From positions 33,679,149-33,743,148 of the forward strand of contig CM034240.1 of the NCBI GenBank assembly GCA_019916065.1: a stretch of 64,000 bases of DNA, read 5' to 3'. The notes beneath the pieces were generated by a model. The model had not been told where the DNA came from and made no database searches. It saw only the letters and a program-made list of their open reading frames with translations. This DNA comes from Vitellaria paradoxa. Its lineage: Eukaryota; Streptophyta; Magnoliopsida; Ericales; Sapotaceae. The translations under genes were made by a program, and so were the position numbers. The stretch's first letter is position 1. Each line of letters opens with the position of its first letter. Of the stretch, positions 1 to 11,803 are shown one piece after another.

Positions 1-701
1 GAGCTAGTTCACACTTGTACAATAAAAATTGGCAGCCTGGTGTTCTGTAGTGCCTTGAACTTTTATGTCACTTATGGCATGTGTAATACACCAGTTATGT
101 CCCCATATAAACTATTTGTTTTATATATTTTTAACAAGTTTGTTTTACGAAAAAAAAAAATTGAGGGCATGCCGCCATGTTTAATAATATTCTGAATTTT
201 CATATTTAAATTTTATATTATATTTCTAGAATGTGTGTGATGTGGGGTTATTCGAACTAATCTTGGTTGGGTTAAGAGTGGGGTTAGCGCTTGTAGTGTC
301 CAATGCGCTCTTCAATGTCTTAGTGATTGAAAAGTTTTTTTATGATTTGTCTTGGTATTTAAAAAGTTTTTTCCTTATTCAATATCTTGGTATTTAAAAT
401 TTCTTTTTTTATTATTATGCTTTTGTAAGTTATGCTTGACCCTTGGGAAGTGGTGTAACTACTAATGTTAGACTTTTGGAAAAATATATTAGAGTTAATG
501 CTCAAGCTAGTATATATATGTGATGGAGGATGTAGAAGAGTAATTTAAGCATAATTTACTCTTTGATAATATAAGTATTTGGTTGAGCATTACTCCTTTC
601 GATTCTCCTAACCTTGTTGTATTCTTTGTATTGATTTTTATAGTATAGGGTTGAGAAAAATACCTTGAATAAAAGGTTGAACTCTTTAAAAAATTTTTTG
701 A
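1..701. other. Intergenic, no gene seen
   Basis: AT-rich sequence with no substantial open reading frame and no recognisable element end on the left. It abuts the proposed outer end of the copia LTR at 702, so it may be the host flank of that insertion. Confidence 0.5.
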
Positions 702-2143
702 TGCACAACGGAAACACCTTCTTCCAGCTATTCAACCTTTCAAACTATTCTCAACTCTCTCTCTCTCTCTCTCTCTCTAGATGGATGTGTCTGGTCACTC
801 TGGTTCAGATCACTCGACTTATTAATATATAAAAAATATTTATAGAGAGAAAGATATAGAGTTTGTATATGAGAAAATCTCTAACTCTAGAGATTATCTC
901 TTATCCACTCTCATATATATCATATTTATATATATCATCCTAATATATATTTAGAAGATATGGTATCTTACGAAAATCTCTCAACCATATCATCTTATCT
1001 AAACATATATTAATTATCTATAATTTATTTTATAAATAAATTATAAATAATAAGCCAACTGGACCTGGCCCATCAAGATAAAATTGAGTTAGCTTAGGGA
1101 TTGAAAGCCCATAGATTCTTAACTCTAACTTAAAAGATATTTGAACCTTATCATTTCATGACAACCCATTCTCTTTTAAATTAACCCAAGGCTATTCCAC
1201 TAAAAGTTCTGAGGTGCACTCTAGTAGTTCATGCTAAAATTTATTTAATTAAAATAACTTTTAATAAAATGAATTTTTTTAATTAAATGAATTTTGGTCT
1301 TAAACCAATAATATCTACTTAATTAACCCTCCTTTATAACCTCGTAATTAAGTTAGACTAAATGTCGAGCTTCTTAATTACATATTTAACCCTAAGTCTC
1401 TATTTATCTAAATTTTGATCATTCTCAATATTTTCATATTTGTAAACAATTTACAAATAAATATTGTTATTCAATACACAATTTATTAAATATCTTTATT
1501 CAATAATAAATTGCAGTCACAGATTTAATGATCAAAAAGATAAATAACTTAGGTAAGCATATCAAAATAGATTCCATCTTATAAGTATATGTTCCCATGA
1601 TTCATGAAATTAAATCTCCAAGTTATCGACGTTTTGACCATTTATAAGATCTCACTTCGTGATAACTCAAATAGACTTAATTTATGAATGTGAATCCATT
1701 ACAAACTCAGGATTAAAGTTTATTAAGTTTATTAAAGTTTAAGTAAACTATGATTAATGACATTTATTAACCAAATCATAATTTACAATAGTCCTTTCAA
1801 TATGTATATCACAAATACATATCAACTTTCCTACTCAAAGTCACCACTTTAGTGATCAAGATAAATCACCCAATTAAGAAGTAGAAAAGTTACAGCTTTA
1901 ATATAATGAAATGTCCATTTCATTAATAGCTGTGAATTTACTTTTATTTATAAAACTTGTGATTTAAATCTTTCTGTATTAGCATCTTATGCCCAATACC
2001 TAAATCACATACTTTATAAATAAGGGACATTAATGTATGTTTAAATAAATAAATGTTTTATTATATCTAGAAAAATAAACTAAAATAAAATGTCATTACA
2101 AAAAACATGCTTTCAAGGGCACCAAAGGAAAATAAATCTAACA
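702..2143 (-). repeat. 3' LTR of Ty1/copia element
   Basis: The right edge is well supported. Read on the minus strand, a purine-rich tract (complement of 2144-2160) is followed directly by TGTTAGATTT, the usual polypurine-tract/3' LTR junction of plant copia elements. The left edge is less sure: I chose TG at 702, which gives a TG...CA repeat of about 1.44 kb. A TATA-like stretch (CTCTATAAATATT, near 834-850) lies about 130 bp from that end on the same strand, and a (CT)n microsatellite at 755-778 falls just inside. The matching 5' LTR is not found in the window, so length and left end cannot be checked by comparison. Confidence 0.5.
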
Positions 2144-2160
2144 ATCTCCCATTTGCCCTA
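2144..2160 (-). other. Polypurine tract of copia element
   Basis: Minus-strand reading is GGGCAAATGGGAGAT, immediately before the LTR start. This type of sequence primes plus-strand DNA synthesis in copia elements. It is separated from the copia pol gene (ending at 7815) by the inserted gypsy element at 2173-7814. Confidence 0.6.
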
Positions 2161-2172
2161 AAACATGTCTAA

Positions 2173-2512
2173 TGCGGAACAACAATTGAAAGTAAAGAAA
2201 GAAGAAATTGAACGCAAGAGAAAAAAGAAAATGGAGAAGAAAAGAAGAAAAATTAGAAGAAAGAGAGGGAAAACACAGCCATCAATATTATTCAATAATC
2301 TCCGAAGTCTCTCAAAACCCTAACAATCCAATCCTATAAATAGGCTAAAATTTCTAAAAATAGCTGAAAATAATATCAAATCAAGAGTATAAGAAAATAA
2401 AAAATTTTACTCTCAACAAACTTCCTAAAATAATACAAAAATAAAAATAAAAATAATAATAAATAAAACAATAATAATAAAGGAAATAAAAATCTGGATG
2501 ATGTCTTCATCA
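2173..2512 (-). repeat. 3' LTR of short-LTR gypsy element
   Basis: 340 bp, TG...CA ends. It matches 7476-7814 along its whole length with scattered substitutions and small indels, roughly 90 percent by eye. Both copies carry CCTATAAATAGG, a TATA-like core near 2333-2345. The adjoining 2513-2526 is purine-rich on the minus strand (CCTGGGAGAGT) and serves as the polypurine tract. Confidence 0.85.
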
Positions 2513-2797
2513 ACTCTCCCAGGCTAAGAAGAACTAGGCTCTGTTGAGTGAAAACTGAACCAAGGACGTTGTCAATCAATCACCTAGCCACAAGCCAAAG
2601 TGTTGTGCTACCTTCCTCCGACGCTCGTAAACACGCGTGGGAGGTAATATAACCTTGGTATGGCTTGCTACTAGAGAAGAAAGATCCTACTGACTACAAT
2701 AAAACTCCAAAGAATCAGGATCAATGCGCTGTAAAGTGTCACTGGAAATCCAAGTACAATCAGAATCGGATCGGCCCACCTAACGAACCAAATAGCG

Positions 2798-4364
2798 CTA
2801 AACTGTTCCTTCCTTGGTAAAAACAACCTGTTCACTTATAATAGTATCAATTTTATCTGTGTGTGTGGAAATAACAAGTGTTGATGTAGGTAAGGAAATA
2901 GGCTCAGGCCTAGAATCAAGCTCATAATTGGTTTTATGGTTAGGTTCAATACAGTCATAATTGGGTTCAACTGGAAAGAGCACAGGCTCAGGGTTAGGCT
3001 CATTTGGAGAAGAAGCAAAAGGATCAACTGGGATAATAACTTGGCCTTTATAAGCAACTAGATCCTCAACATTAAATGTAGAGCTAAAAAAGAATTCTAG
3101 TGAAATATCAATAACATAATCATTTAGACCCACCCGTTTTAAAATTTTGAAAGGACCAGCACTACGAGGATGCAATTTGGAACCGGGCCTAGATGGACGC
3201 CGTTCCGAGCGAATTCGAACCATAACAAAATGCCCAACATTAAATTTAATGTCTTTTATGTGCGTCAGCTCGAAGTTTGTAAGATGTATTACTCGCTTCA
3301 AGTTGTTTGTTGATCTCAATATGCAAGTCATGTAAATGTTGTGCAAAAGACTTAGCAATCATAGACACAGGGGAATGTATAGACACGAGAATCAGGTCTA
3401 ATGGTTTCCTAGGTTTATAGCCATGCACAACCTCAAATGGACTCATACCTGATGACCTATTAACAGAACTGTTATAAGCCAGTTGGGCCACAGGGAGGAT
3501 TAGATCCCAGTTCTTAGGATTTTCTTTGACCAAACATCTCTAAAGGTTTCGTAAACTACGGTTAACTACCTCAGTTTGGTCATCTGGTTGAGGATGGTAA
3601 GCAGTAGAAAAGTTTAATTTAGTACCAAACAAGTGCCACAAGGTCCTCCAAAAATGACCAGTGAAGCGCACATCCCTGTCAGGCACAATAGTTTTAGGAA
3701 GGCCATACAATTTGACAATCTCATCAAAGTACAACCGCGCAACCCTAGAAGCATCAAAGGTTTTACGACAAAGAATGAAGTGGACCATTTTAGAAAAACG
3801 ATCCACAAGAACAAAAATGGAGTCGTGCTTTTTAGGAGTGCGAGGAAAACCAAGTACAAAGTCCATGCTCACATCTTGCCATGGACAACTGGGGACAGGA
3901 AGAGGTGTATAGAGGCCAATGTTTTGCTTCTTCTGTTTGGCTAACTGACAAGTGCGACACTGACTAATGATTTTAGCCGCATCTCTTTTCAAACTAGGCC
4001 AATAAAATTGACGCTCAACTTCCTCTATAGTCTTATTACACCCAAAATGGCTAGCGAGACCACCTACATGAGTCTCCCAAACTATGAAATCACAGATAGA
4101 CGTCTTAGGGATGCATAATTTATTAGCTTTAAAGAGGAAATCATCTTGAAGACGAAAGTCACTAGAAGGGTCAAATCGACCCTCAAGCACTGACATATAA
4201 ATGTCTTTAAAGTCAAGGCATGACATGTCATCTTCTTTAAGCCTTTCAAATCCTATTACTTTAACACTCATGGCAGTTAACAACAAAATGTATCTACTTA
4301 AAGCATCAGCGGCTAGGTTCTTAATTCCTTTCTTATGTTTTAAAACAAAAGAATAGGCTTGCAA
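2798..4364 (-). pseudogene. Integrase remnant of gypsy element
   Basis: Integrase inserts element DNA into chromosomes. The HHCC zinc-binding part (about 3940-4080) shows paired histidines and CRTC. The catalytic core follows with MDFVLGFP (first D), PDRDVRFTGHFW (second D) and a QTEVVNR segment (glutamate), where the usual G before Q is D. An in-frame stop near 3540 ends the first frame. Frames 3246-3533 (NPKNWDLILPVAQLAYN) and 2798-3358 continue it. The C-terminal part has KLHPRSAGPFKILKR and SSTFNVEDL, typical of chromoviral integrases. No clear chromodomain is visible before the 3' LTR. Confidence 0.85.
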
Positions 4365-4384
4365 ATACGCACTCCAATGACCAT

Positions 4385-5400
4385 GCCTATAATTAATCTT
4401 TTTTTTAGAGTAAAGATACAGTAAGGCTTCATGATCAGAGTAGAGTACGAACTCCCGAGGGAGTAGGTAATGTCGCCAATGTTGTAAAACCTGTACTACC
4501 GCATATAGTTCCTTGTCATAGGTAAAGTATCTTCGCTTGGCCTCACCTAGCTTCTCACTAAAATAGGCAACAGGGTGACGCTCTTGGCTAAGAACACCAC
4601 TATACCCACGCCTGAAGCATCACACTCTACCTCAAACACTTTAGAAAAATCTGGAAGATGCATCACAAGGGCCTGTGTCATTTTCTTCTTTATAGCCCTG
4701 AATGCCTTAGCAGCTTCTTCCGTCCATTTAAAATCACCTCCTTTCATACATTCTGTTAAAGGAGCCATGATCGTGCTAAACCCCTTGATGAAACGGCAAT
4801 AGAAAAAGGCTATCCCATGAAAACTTTGAACATCATGAATGGATGTAGGTTCAACCGAATCTACAATAGCCTGAATTTTCTAGGGGTCAACAGAAACTCC
4901 AACAAATGAGACAATGAAACCTAAGAAAGAAAGTTTTTCAACAAAGAATGAGCATTTCTTTAGATTAGCATATAATTTTTCCTTCCTAAGAACAGAACAA
5001 ACCTTAGATAAGTGGTCCACATGTTCCTCTTTAGACTTACTGTATACAAGGATGTCATCAAAATAGACCACTAAGAATCACCCCAAAAAAGACCGAAGTG
5101 CCTGGGTCATGACTCTTATAAAAGTACTAGGGGCATTAGAAAGACCGAAAGGCATTACCAACCACTCATAAAGACCATCCTTCGTCTTGAAGGCTGTCTT
5201 CCACTCGTCTCTTGGCCTAATCCTAATTTGGTGATACCCACTCTTAATAACTATCGTAGAAAAAATTGTGGCACTTGCCATCATGTCTAGCATGTCATCT
5301 AACCTAGGAATGGGGAAATGGTATTTCACAGTGATCTTATTTATGGCCCTACTACCAACACACATCCTCCAAGAGCCATCTTTCTCTGACGTCAGGAGAG
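4385..5400 (-). pseudogene. Reverse transcriptase and RNase H remnant
   Basis: The RT fingers and palm are clear at 5078-5365 ([20 protein letters not shown], then LSNAPSTF). The catalytic YFDD with ILVYSK lies at 4880-5071. An in-frame TGA separates these two parts a few codons before YFDD. RNase H begins at 4547-4768 (ECDASG metal-binding aspartate) and continues in another frame to about 4385 with the ALYLYS/HWRHYL-type region. The enzyme would copy element RNA into DNA in cytoplasmic particles. The order RT-RNase H-integrase is the Ty3/gypsy order. At least one stop and two frameshifts disable it. Confidence 0.85.
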
Positions 5401-5650
5401 CTCAGACAGCATAGAGGCTCAGGCTTTCACAGACAAATCCTTTATGAAGGAGTTCACCTACTTGTCACTGTAGTTCGGCATGCTCATAAGGATTCACCCT
5501 ATAATAGGGTAAGTTTGGGAGGGATGATCCTGGAACAAAGTCTATGGCATACTAGATGTCACGCAAAGGAGGCAAATGATCAGGTAAATCCTCAAGGAAA
5601 ATATCTTGAAAATTTTGAAGTACCTAATGGGCCTCTTCAGGAACTAGAGG

Positions 5651-6692
5651 CTAAGAATCTGAAGAAACTTTTGTAACGATGACTGTAAACACAACAGACT
5701 CTCTAACAACCTCACGCTTAAATTCTTTTGGGCTAATGATATGCAACCCTTTTGTCTCCACAACTTTCTTCTCCCTGTGGGGATCAATAGGCTTTGGAGG
5801 CAGAGGGTTGAGGTGAATTTTCTTTCCCTTAAATACAAAAGAACATGAGTTTGCGCGACCGTGAATGGTTACATCCATATCAAACAACCAAGGTCATCCC
5901 AGAATTATGTGACCAATGTCTATAGGGATCACGTCACACCAGATATGGTCCTTATACTTAAGAAACTGAACAGGCAGGCACCAAGCAGCATTCTTTTACT
6001 ACTGTAGATGAAGTATTAACCCTAGAAACATCATAGGGATTAGGGTGAGGGATGGGTTTCAACCCTGGGCGAGAGACGGTACTCGCAGAAACAACATTGA
6101 TGCAACTCCCACCATCGATGATGACTTTACAGGGTTTACCGTTGGTCTTGATAAAGGTATTAAAAATAGAATGACAATGCCAATCATCAGTCTCTTTAGG
6201 CTGTCTTAGAGTACAACGTACTACACCTAATCGTGGGGTATCAAGGCTGTCATGTGAAAGATCAACGTGGGTGGGAAGGGTGGAACTTCTAATGCAAGCT
6301 AGGACAATATCACCACAGTCGTCCTCTAAATCACCAAAGTTCTCAAGATTAGGTTCATACACTTGTTCTTCTAAGTGGTCATCATCAATTTGCCCTGAAT
6401 GTTCTTCAATAACTAAGGCTTTCTTTGGACAATTAGCGAACACATGACCAAATTCCCTACAATTGAAACATTGCACACAGGATGACTTCCTTGGGGCATT
6501 AGTCATTGTACCTTTTCCTTTGTTCTCATTCAATGGTTGAGTACCAGGTGGAAGGAGACCAAGGACTGACTTAGAGTTTAAAGAAGAAACTTGGTGTGAG
6601 GAAGAATTACTATTGAAACTTGGTCCACTGGGACCCATGGTAACCAACTTATAGTCCTGAACTAAAGTGTAAGCATGATTGAGAGTGTTCAC
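5651..6692 (-). pseudogene. gag zinc knuckle and aspartic protease remnant
   Basis: The translated minus strand contains a CCHC zinc knuckle (CFNCREFGHVFANC, near 6425-6480), which binds RNA in the gag nucleocapsid. It is followed by a retropepsin-like active-site segment (VIIDGGSCINVVSAS, near 6075-6130), where the usual D-S/T-G triplet reads D-G-G. The capsid region upstream is missing. A second piece (5651-5887) continues the linker towards reverse transcriptase in another frame. Stops and frame changes make the reading frame non-functional. Confidence 0.8.
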
Positions 6693-6699
6693 ATCTTTT

Positions 6700-7451
6700 T
6701 TCTTTTTTGGGTGGGGGAATTGTTAAAATCTGAATTCAATGTAATGCAACTAGTAAACTAATTTATCTTTCAAGAGTTTAAAAAAAAATGTCTAAACACT
6801 AGTTATTAAATTCTACGAATTAGTCAAGCTCACAATTAAAATTGAGGGCTAAGAAACTTCTTTTTTTTTTTATGACCAATTAATCAAATAGGAAAGGTAG
6901 CAAAATAATGTTAGAATGCTATGGATATAAAGAACAAATAATATGAAGGTGGTCTAGGTAAAATGGATCGGAGGCTAATAAAATTTGGTTCAATGTGATA
7001 TTATAAGTTACAGGTTGAGTAGCAAATAAAGGATGTTAAGGTACCACACAGATAAAATAATACTGTTAAAGTGTGTAGATTGTAATACCAACGGAGAGGT
7101 AAGGAACAAGTGCACCTAATTTGATGTAAAGTGGGCCAAAAATGTCTCGAGTGTCCTGAAAAATGTGTCGGAGTGTCCTGGAAGTCACCAAGGCTTCGCG
7201 GGGCGGTCGTCGGAGCTTCGTCGGAAAATTCTGGGGTCACCGGAGAGGTCGCCGGAGGGAGGCGATTCCTGTGGTGTAGGTCGCCGGAGCTAGGTGTAGC
7301 TAGAAATACACAAAACTGTAAACAAAGGTCTTGAGGGCGAGGACGCATACGCATATGGCAACAGCTGCGGCTGCGACTGCGACTGTAGTTAGGGTTTTTT
7401 TGTCACGGCTAAAAAAAGTGGTTTGATTTTTTTTTTTTTTTTTTGCACCAG
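6700..7451 (-). other. Leader and deleted gag region of gypsy element
   Basis: Between the primer-binding site and the first recognisable gag sequence there is no capsid-like reading frame. About 7140-7320 is an unusually GC-rich patch with repeated CCGGAG and GTCGCCGGAG motifs. The minus-strand reading frame at 7001-7354 has no recognised domain and I do not call it a gene. The gag N-terminal and capsid part appears to be deleted. Confidence 0.5.
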
Positions 7452-7469
7452 GGATTGGCTCTGATACCA
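7452..7469 (-). other. Primer-binding site, initiator tRNA-Met
   Basis: The minus strand reads TGGTATCAGAGCCAATCC, matching the 3' end of plant initiator methionine tRNA, the common primer of plant LTR retrotransposons. It starts about six bases inside the 5' LTR edge and fixes the direction of the element. Confidence 0.8.
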
Positions 7470-7475
7470 AGTTGA

Positions 7476-7814
7476 TGCAAAACAACAATTGAAAGTAAAG
7501 AAAGAAGAAATTGAAAGCAAGAGAAAGAAGAAAATAGAAAAGAAAAGAAGAAAAATTAGAAAAAAGAGAGAGAAAACACAGCCATCAATATTATTCAATA
7601 ATCTCCAAAGTCTCCCAAAACCCTAACAATCCAATCCTATAAATAGGCTAAAATTTCTAAAGATAGCTAAAAATAATATCAAATTAAAAGTACAAGAAAA
7701 TTAAAATTTCTACTCTCAACAAACTTCCTAAAATAAAACAAAAACAAAATAGAAATAATAATAAATAAAACAATAATAATAAAGGAAATAAAAATCTAGA
7801 TGATATCCTCGTCA
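7476..7814 (-). repeat. 5' LTR of short-LTR gypsy element
   Basis: 339 bp, TG...CA, the partner of 2173-2512. It holds the element promoter, with CCTATAAATAGG near 7636-7648. The moderate divergence from its partner suggests an older insertion than the long-LTR gypsy element at 11995-24104. Confidence 0.85.
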
Positions 7815-9361
7815 ATGTTAGGCATATGATGAGCACCCATATCATAAACATGATAATCAAAACTCTTAACTGCTAGGGTCTTCGTGAAAGGATCCAGTAG
7901 ATTCTCTGCTAAAGCAATCTTGGATACAATCACTTCACCCTTCTGAACTAAGTCTCTTACTAAATGATGCTTCCTCTCAATGTGTTTCCCTTTCTTGTGA
8001 TATCTGGGTTCTTTTGATTGTGCTACTGCCCCACTATTGTCACAATAAAGAACAGTAAGCATACTAACACTGGGAACCACACTAAAATCTATAAGGAACT
8101 TACAAAGCCACACAGTCTTTTTTGCATTTTCTGAAGCAGCTACATATTCGGCTTCCATGGTGGAATCTGTGATGCATGTTTGCTTCACACTCCTACAACT
8201 TACAGCTCCACCACCTAAAGTGAACACATAGCCCGAAGTCGATCTTCTGTTATCTCTATCTACCTGAAAGTCAAATTTTGTATACCCAATGGGTACAAGA
8301 TTTTCACTGGAATACACAAGCATATAATCTCTTGTTCTCCGAAGATACTTAAGTATATGCTTTATCGCAATCCAATGCTCTAGCCCTGGATTAGACTAGT
8401 ATCTACTGACCATTCCTATTGCATAGCAAATATCTGGTCTAGTACATAGCATAGCATACATTAAACTTCCTACTGCTGAAACATAAGGAGCTCATTTTAT
8501 GCTTTCTATCTTTTGAGGAGTTTTAGGAGACTGATCTTGAGATAGGCCAACTCCATGTCTAAAAGGAAATAATCCTTTCTTGGAGTCTTGCATAGAGTAC
8601 TTGACCAATATTTTATCTATGTAAGTAGCTTGGGATAAGCCTAATATCCTATTCTTACGATCTCATAATAACTTGATCCCAAGGATATAATTGGCTTGTC
8701 CCAGGTCTTTCATATCAAACTTGCTTGATAACTAAACTTTTACTGTTGATAATACTCCCACATCATTACCAATGAGTAAGATATCATCAACATACAAGAC
8801 CAGAAAAACTATCAACTTACCATCTATCTTCTTATAGACACATGGTTCATCAGGATTTTGTTCAAAATCAAATGATTTGATTGCCTGATCAAATTTGATG
8901 TTCCATGATCTAGAAGCTTGTTTAAGCACATAGATAGACTTTTGCAGTTTGCAGACCTTATGTTCTTGGCCCTCAGCTATAAAACCATCTGGTTGCATCA
9001 TATAGATGCTTTCATCAAGATCGCCATTTAGAAAAGTGGTCTTGACATCCATTTGCCAAATCTCATAGTCTAGATTTGTTGCAATAGATAAGAGAATTCT
9101 AATAAATTTAAGCATGGCTACTAGCGAGAAGGTTTCCTCATAATCAATACCTTCTTTCTGAGTATAACCCTTCGCAACAAGCCTAGCTTTGAAGGTTTCC
9201 ACCTTCCCATCTACCCCTCTCTTTTTCTTATAGACCCATTTACATTCAATGGGTTTGATCCCTTCAAGTTTGTCTACAAGTTCCCAGACTTTATTAGAGT
9301 TCATGGAACTTATTTCTGATTTCATAGCTTTGTGCCAATTATCTGCATCTACATCATTCAT
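7815..9361 (-). pseudogene. Copia reverse transcriptase and RNase H remnant
   Basis: RT starts with WELVDKLEGIKPIECKWVYK and carries the copia signatures KARLVAKGYTQKEGIDY, QMDVKTTFLNGDL and the catalytic YVDDILL near 8770-8800. The frame then meets stops around 8650-8735, while homology continues through the linker. RNase H (7815-8323) shows DRDNRRSTSGYVF, TMEAEY and YCDNSGAV, and ends near DMGAHHMPN, where the gypsy insertion cuts the gene before its normal stop. It is disabled by at least two in-frame stops as well as the insertion. Confidence 0.85.
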
Positions 9362-9421
9362 TACTTCATCATAACTAGTGGGATCTAATTCATGTTCATC
9401 AAAGATTGCCTGATAAGACTC

Positions 9422-10531
9422 TCAAATTAACATATATCTAGATGGACGTCTAATTGTCCTCCCACTATGACGAAGTACTGGTGATTGATGCTCTGCAATT
9501 GGCTCAAGTTGATTAACAGACTCTAGATTAGGAATTGATTCATTAATCTGACTCGGAATAGCACTAGTATTGTTAGATAATTCTTCAAAAACTATCTTAC
9601 TCTTAGATTTGAAATCTCTCATATAGTCTTCCTCAAGAAAAGTAGCATTTGTGATAACAAATACTTTCTTTTCTTCAGAACTATAGAAGAGACCTCCTCT
9701 TGTTCCTTTAGGATATCCTATAAACAGACAAACTTCAGACCTAAGTTCCAATTTATCTGCTTTTCCCTTCAGCACATGTCCTAGAGAACCCCAAATGTGT
9801 ATATAGCGTAAACTAGGTTTATTACCATTCCACAATTGTAAGGGTGTACTGGGAATAGACTTAGATGGAACCAAGTTTAGAAGATATATGGTTGTTTCTA
9901 AGGCGTAACCCCAAAATGAGATGGGCAGAGTTGAATAACTCATCATTGACCTCACCATATCAAGCAGAGTTCTGTTTCTCCTTTCTGCTACACCATTTTG
10001 CTGGGAAGTCCCTGGTGCGGCTAATTGAGAAAATATCCCATTATCTGATAAGTAGTCCCTAAACTCATTGAGGAGGTACTCGCCACCTCGATCAGATCGA
10101 AGTGTCTTTATGTGTTTTCCTAATTGCTTTTCTGCTTCCGCCTGAAATATTCTAAATTTTTCAAAAGGTTCAGACTTACGGTACATTAGGTACACATAAC
10201 CATACCTTGAATAATCATCAACAAATGTGATGAAATATTCAAAACCCCCTCTAGCTTGTATGTTCATGGATCCACATACATCAGAATGCACTAATACCAA
10301 CAGTTCTGTGGCTCTATTACCTTTAGCACTAAAAGGTCTTTTGGTCATTTTATCTTCTAGACAGGATTCGAACACTGGTAGTGGTTCAACAACTAGTGAA
10401 TCCAAAGGTCCACTTTTAACTAGTCTTTGGATCCTACCTAGATTTATATGACCTAAACGTAAGTGCCACAGATACGTTTTATTAGTTTGGGATACCTTGA
10501 TTCTTTTATGGTGATTAGTTTCATTATTCAA
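9422..10531 (-). pseudogene. Copia integrase remnant
   Basis: A 369-codon open stretch. It has the HHCC part with WHLRLGHINLGRI, and the DDE core: HSDVCG, then FVDDYSRYGYVYL, then LRSDRGGEYL and QQNGVAERRNRTLLD. These are the conserved catalytic residues of copia integrases. The second cysteine pair is altered (ESCLEDKMTK), so zinc binding is doubtful. The C-terminal GKR-like region (CLFIGYPKGTRGGLFY) is also present. The frame is unusually well kept for this element but is cut off from protease and RT by stops. Confidence 0.85.
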
Positions 10532-10854
10532 TTATGTATCATGCAGTGAGTTTATTTTAGGATGCAAATACTATAAATTGTCAACTATTGTACTAGAACA
10601 AACAAACTTCTTATTCTTTTTGATTACTACAGTAGAATAAAAAATAACTGAATATCCACAATTATTCAAACTACTAACCGAAATCAAATTACGTCTAAGT
10701 TTAGGTACAAATAAATAATTTTCTAAAACTAAAGTTCTGGATGCATCAAAAAAAAAAAATAACGACTCCCACTACTCTGGCTGCAACCGTTGCACCAGTT
10801 CCCAACCTAAGACTGACTTCTCCATCATTTAGTGCCCTGGTTTCCTGGAACCCC

Positions 10855-10925
10855 TACAATAAATTGCAAACATGATTAGTGGCTCCAGAATCTACTATCC
10901 AAGAATCCGTAGAATCAACCACTAA
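10855..10925 (-). pseudogene. Copia aspartic protease active-site remnant
   Basis: A short minus-strand stretch reads DSWIVDSGATNHVCNLL and then a stop. DSGA is the catalytic motif of retropepsins, and the WIVDSGATNH context is typical for plant copia proteases. The rest of the domain (about 10540-10850) is present only as broken frames and contains an A-rich tract at 10749-10760. Confidence 0.7.
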
Positions 10926-11021
10926 ACAAGTTTCAACGACGAGAATGTTACCTGAGGTTCCCACTGTCACTTTGGCCTTGGCCTGTGTAGACTTTGCCAA
11001 ATATACTAGGCAGTTCCTCTT

Positions 11022-11803
11022 CTAATGTCTCTTCTGCCTGCAATGGAAACACTTTCCCTTGAGCTTCTTTTCCTTCACTTGATTTTGTGCCACATCTAAC
11101 TTAGCTGCTTTCTTGGGCTTGCTCTTCTTATTCTTATTTCCCTTTCCTTTAAGATTAAGATTAGTAGAAGAAGATGCCCCATGAGTTAGATAAACACTCG
11201 GTGCAGGCTTCAGAATTGATTCTGCTGCCTTCAGCTCATTCATCAACTCAGTCAATGAGCAATCTCTTTTGCTCATTGTGTAGTTGAGCTTAAATGGCTT
11301 AAAAGAGGGAGCCAGGGTGGCTAGAACCCAATATCTATTTGTTCCTCAGCGTTATATGCTCCACCCAATTCCTACATTTGCCAAAACAGCGCAATCATCT
11401 TTAGCATATGATCCTACACTGGAGTTCCTTCGGCTTGGCAAGTGTTCATTATCTCACTGATGACAACCAACCTCTGAGTCCTGTCCTTTTCAACGAACAT
11501 CTCAGAAAGGCTTAACATCCTTTCAACAGCAGTGGGCATCATCTCATGTTGTTTAGACAAGTCACTTGATATGGAAACCAGAATGTAACATCTTGCCATG
11601 TCATTAGACTTTACCCACTTTTTATAAGCATCTTGTTCAGTTTTAGGGGCATTTAAATCAGGTTTAGGAGGGCATGGATCAGTCAAAACAAAACTATGCT
11701 CTTCCGCAGTTAAGACAATGTTCAAATTCTTTTTCCAGTCCATATAATTAGGTCCAGTTAATTTACTTTGACTTAAAAGCGCAGCTAGTGGGCTGAAAGA
11801 CAT
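11022..11803 (-). pseudogene. Copia gag remnant
   Basis: The first part (11414-11803) starts at the ATG of MSFSPLAALLSQSKLTGPNY; the upstream in-frame extension to 11893 has no gag character. GPNYMDWKKNLNIVL and LSEMFVEKDRTQRLVV are typical copia gag motifs. After frame breaks, 11022-11276 holds a lysine-rich linker and the start of the zinc knuckle (CFHCRQKRH). Gag forms the RNA-packaging particle. The break in the middle leaves it non-functional. Confidence 0.75.

Larger units (their letters stand above)
2173..7814 (-). mobile_element. Ty3/gypsy chromovirus, short LTRs, decayed
   Basis: A 5.6-kb element transcribed leftward. It has two similar terminal repeats (2173-2512 and 7476-7814), a primer-binding site next to the right (5') LTR, and the order gag zinc knuckle, protease, reverse transcriptase, RNase H, integrase from right to left, which is diagnostic for Ty3/gypsy. 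The RT and integrase C-terminal motifs look like chromoviruses, perhaps the CRM or Galadriel clades; the clade is uncertain. The element sits between the copia polypurine tract and the copia RNase H, so it was inserted into the copia element. The expected 5-bp duplication is not visible (tctaa on the left, atgtt on the right). Most of gag is missing and pol has many breaks, so it is not autonomous. Confidence 0.85.

Noticed and set aside
7001..7354. 117-residue minus-strand frame as a gene
   Set aside because: Lies in the gypsy leader, translates GC-rich short repeats, and has no domain.
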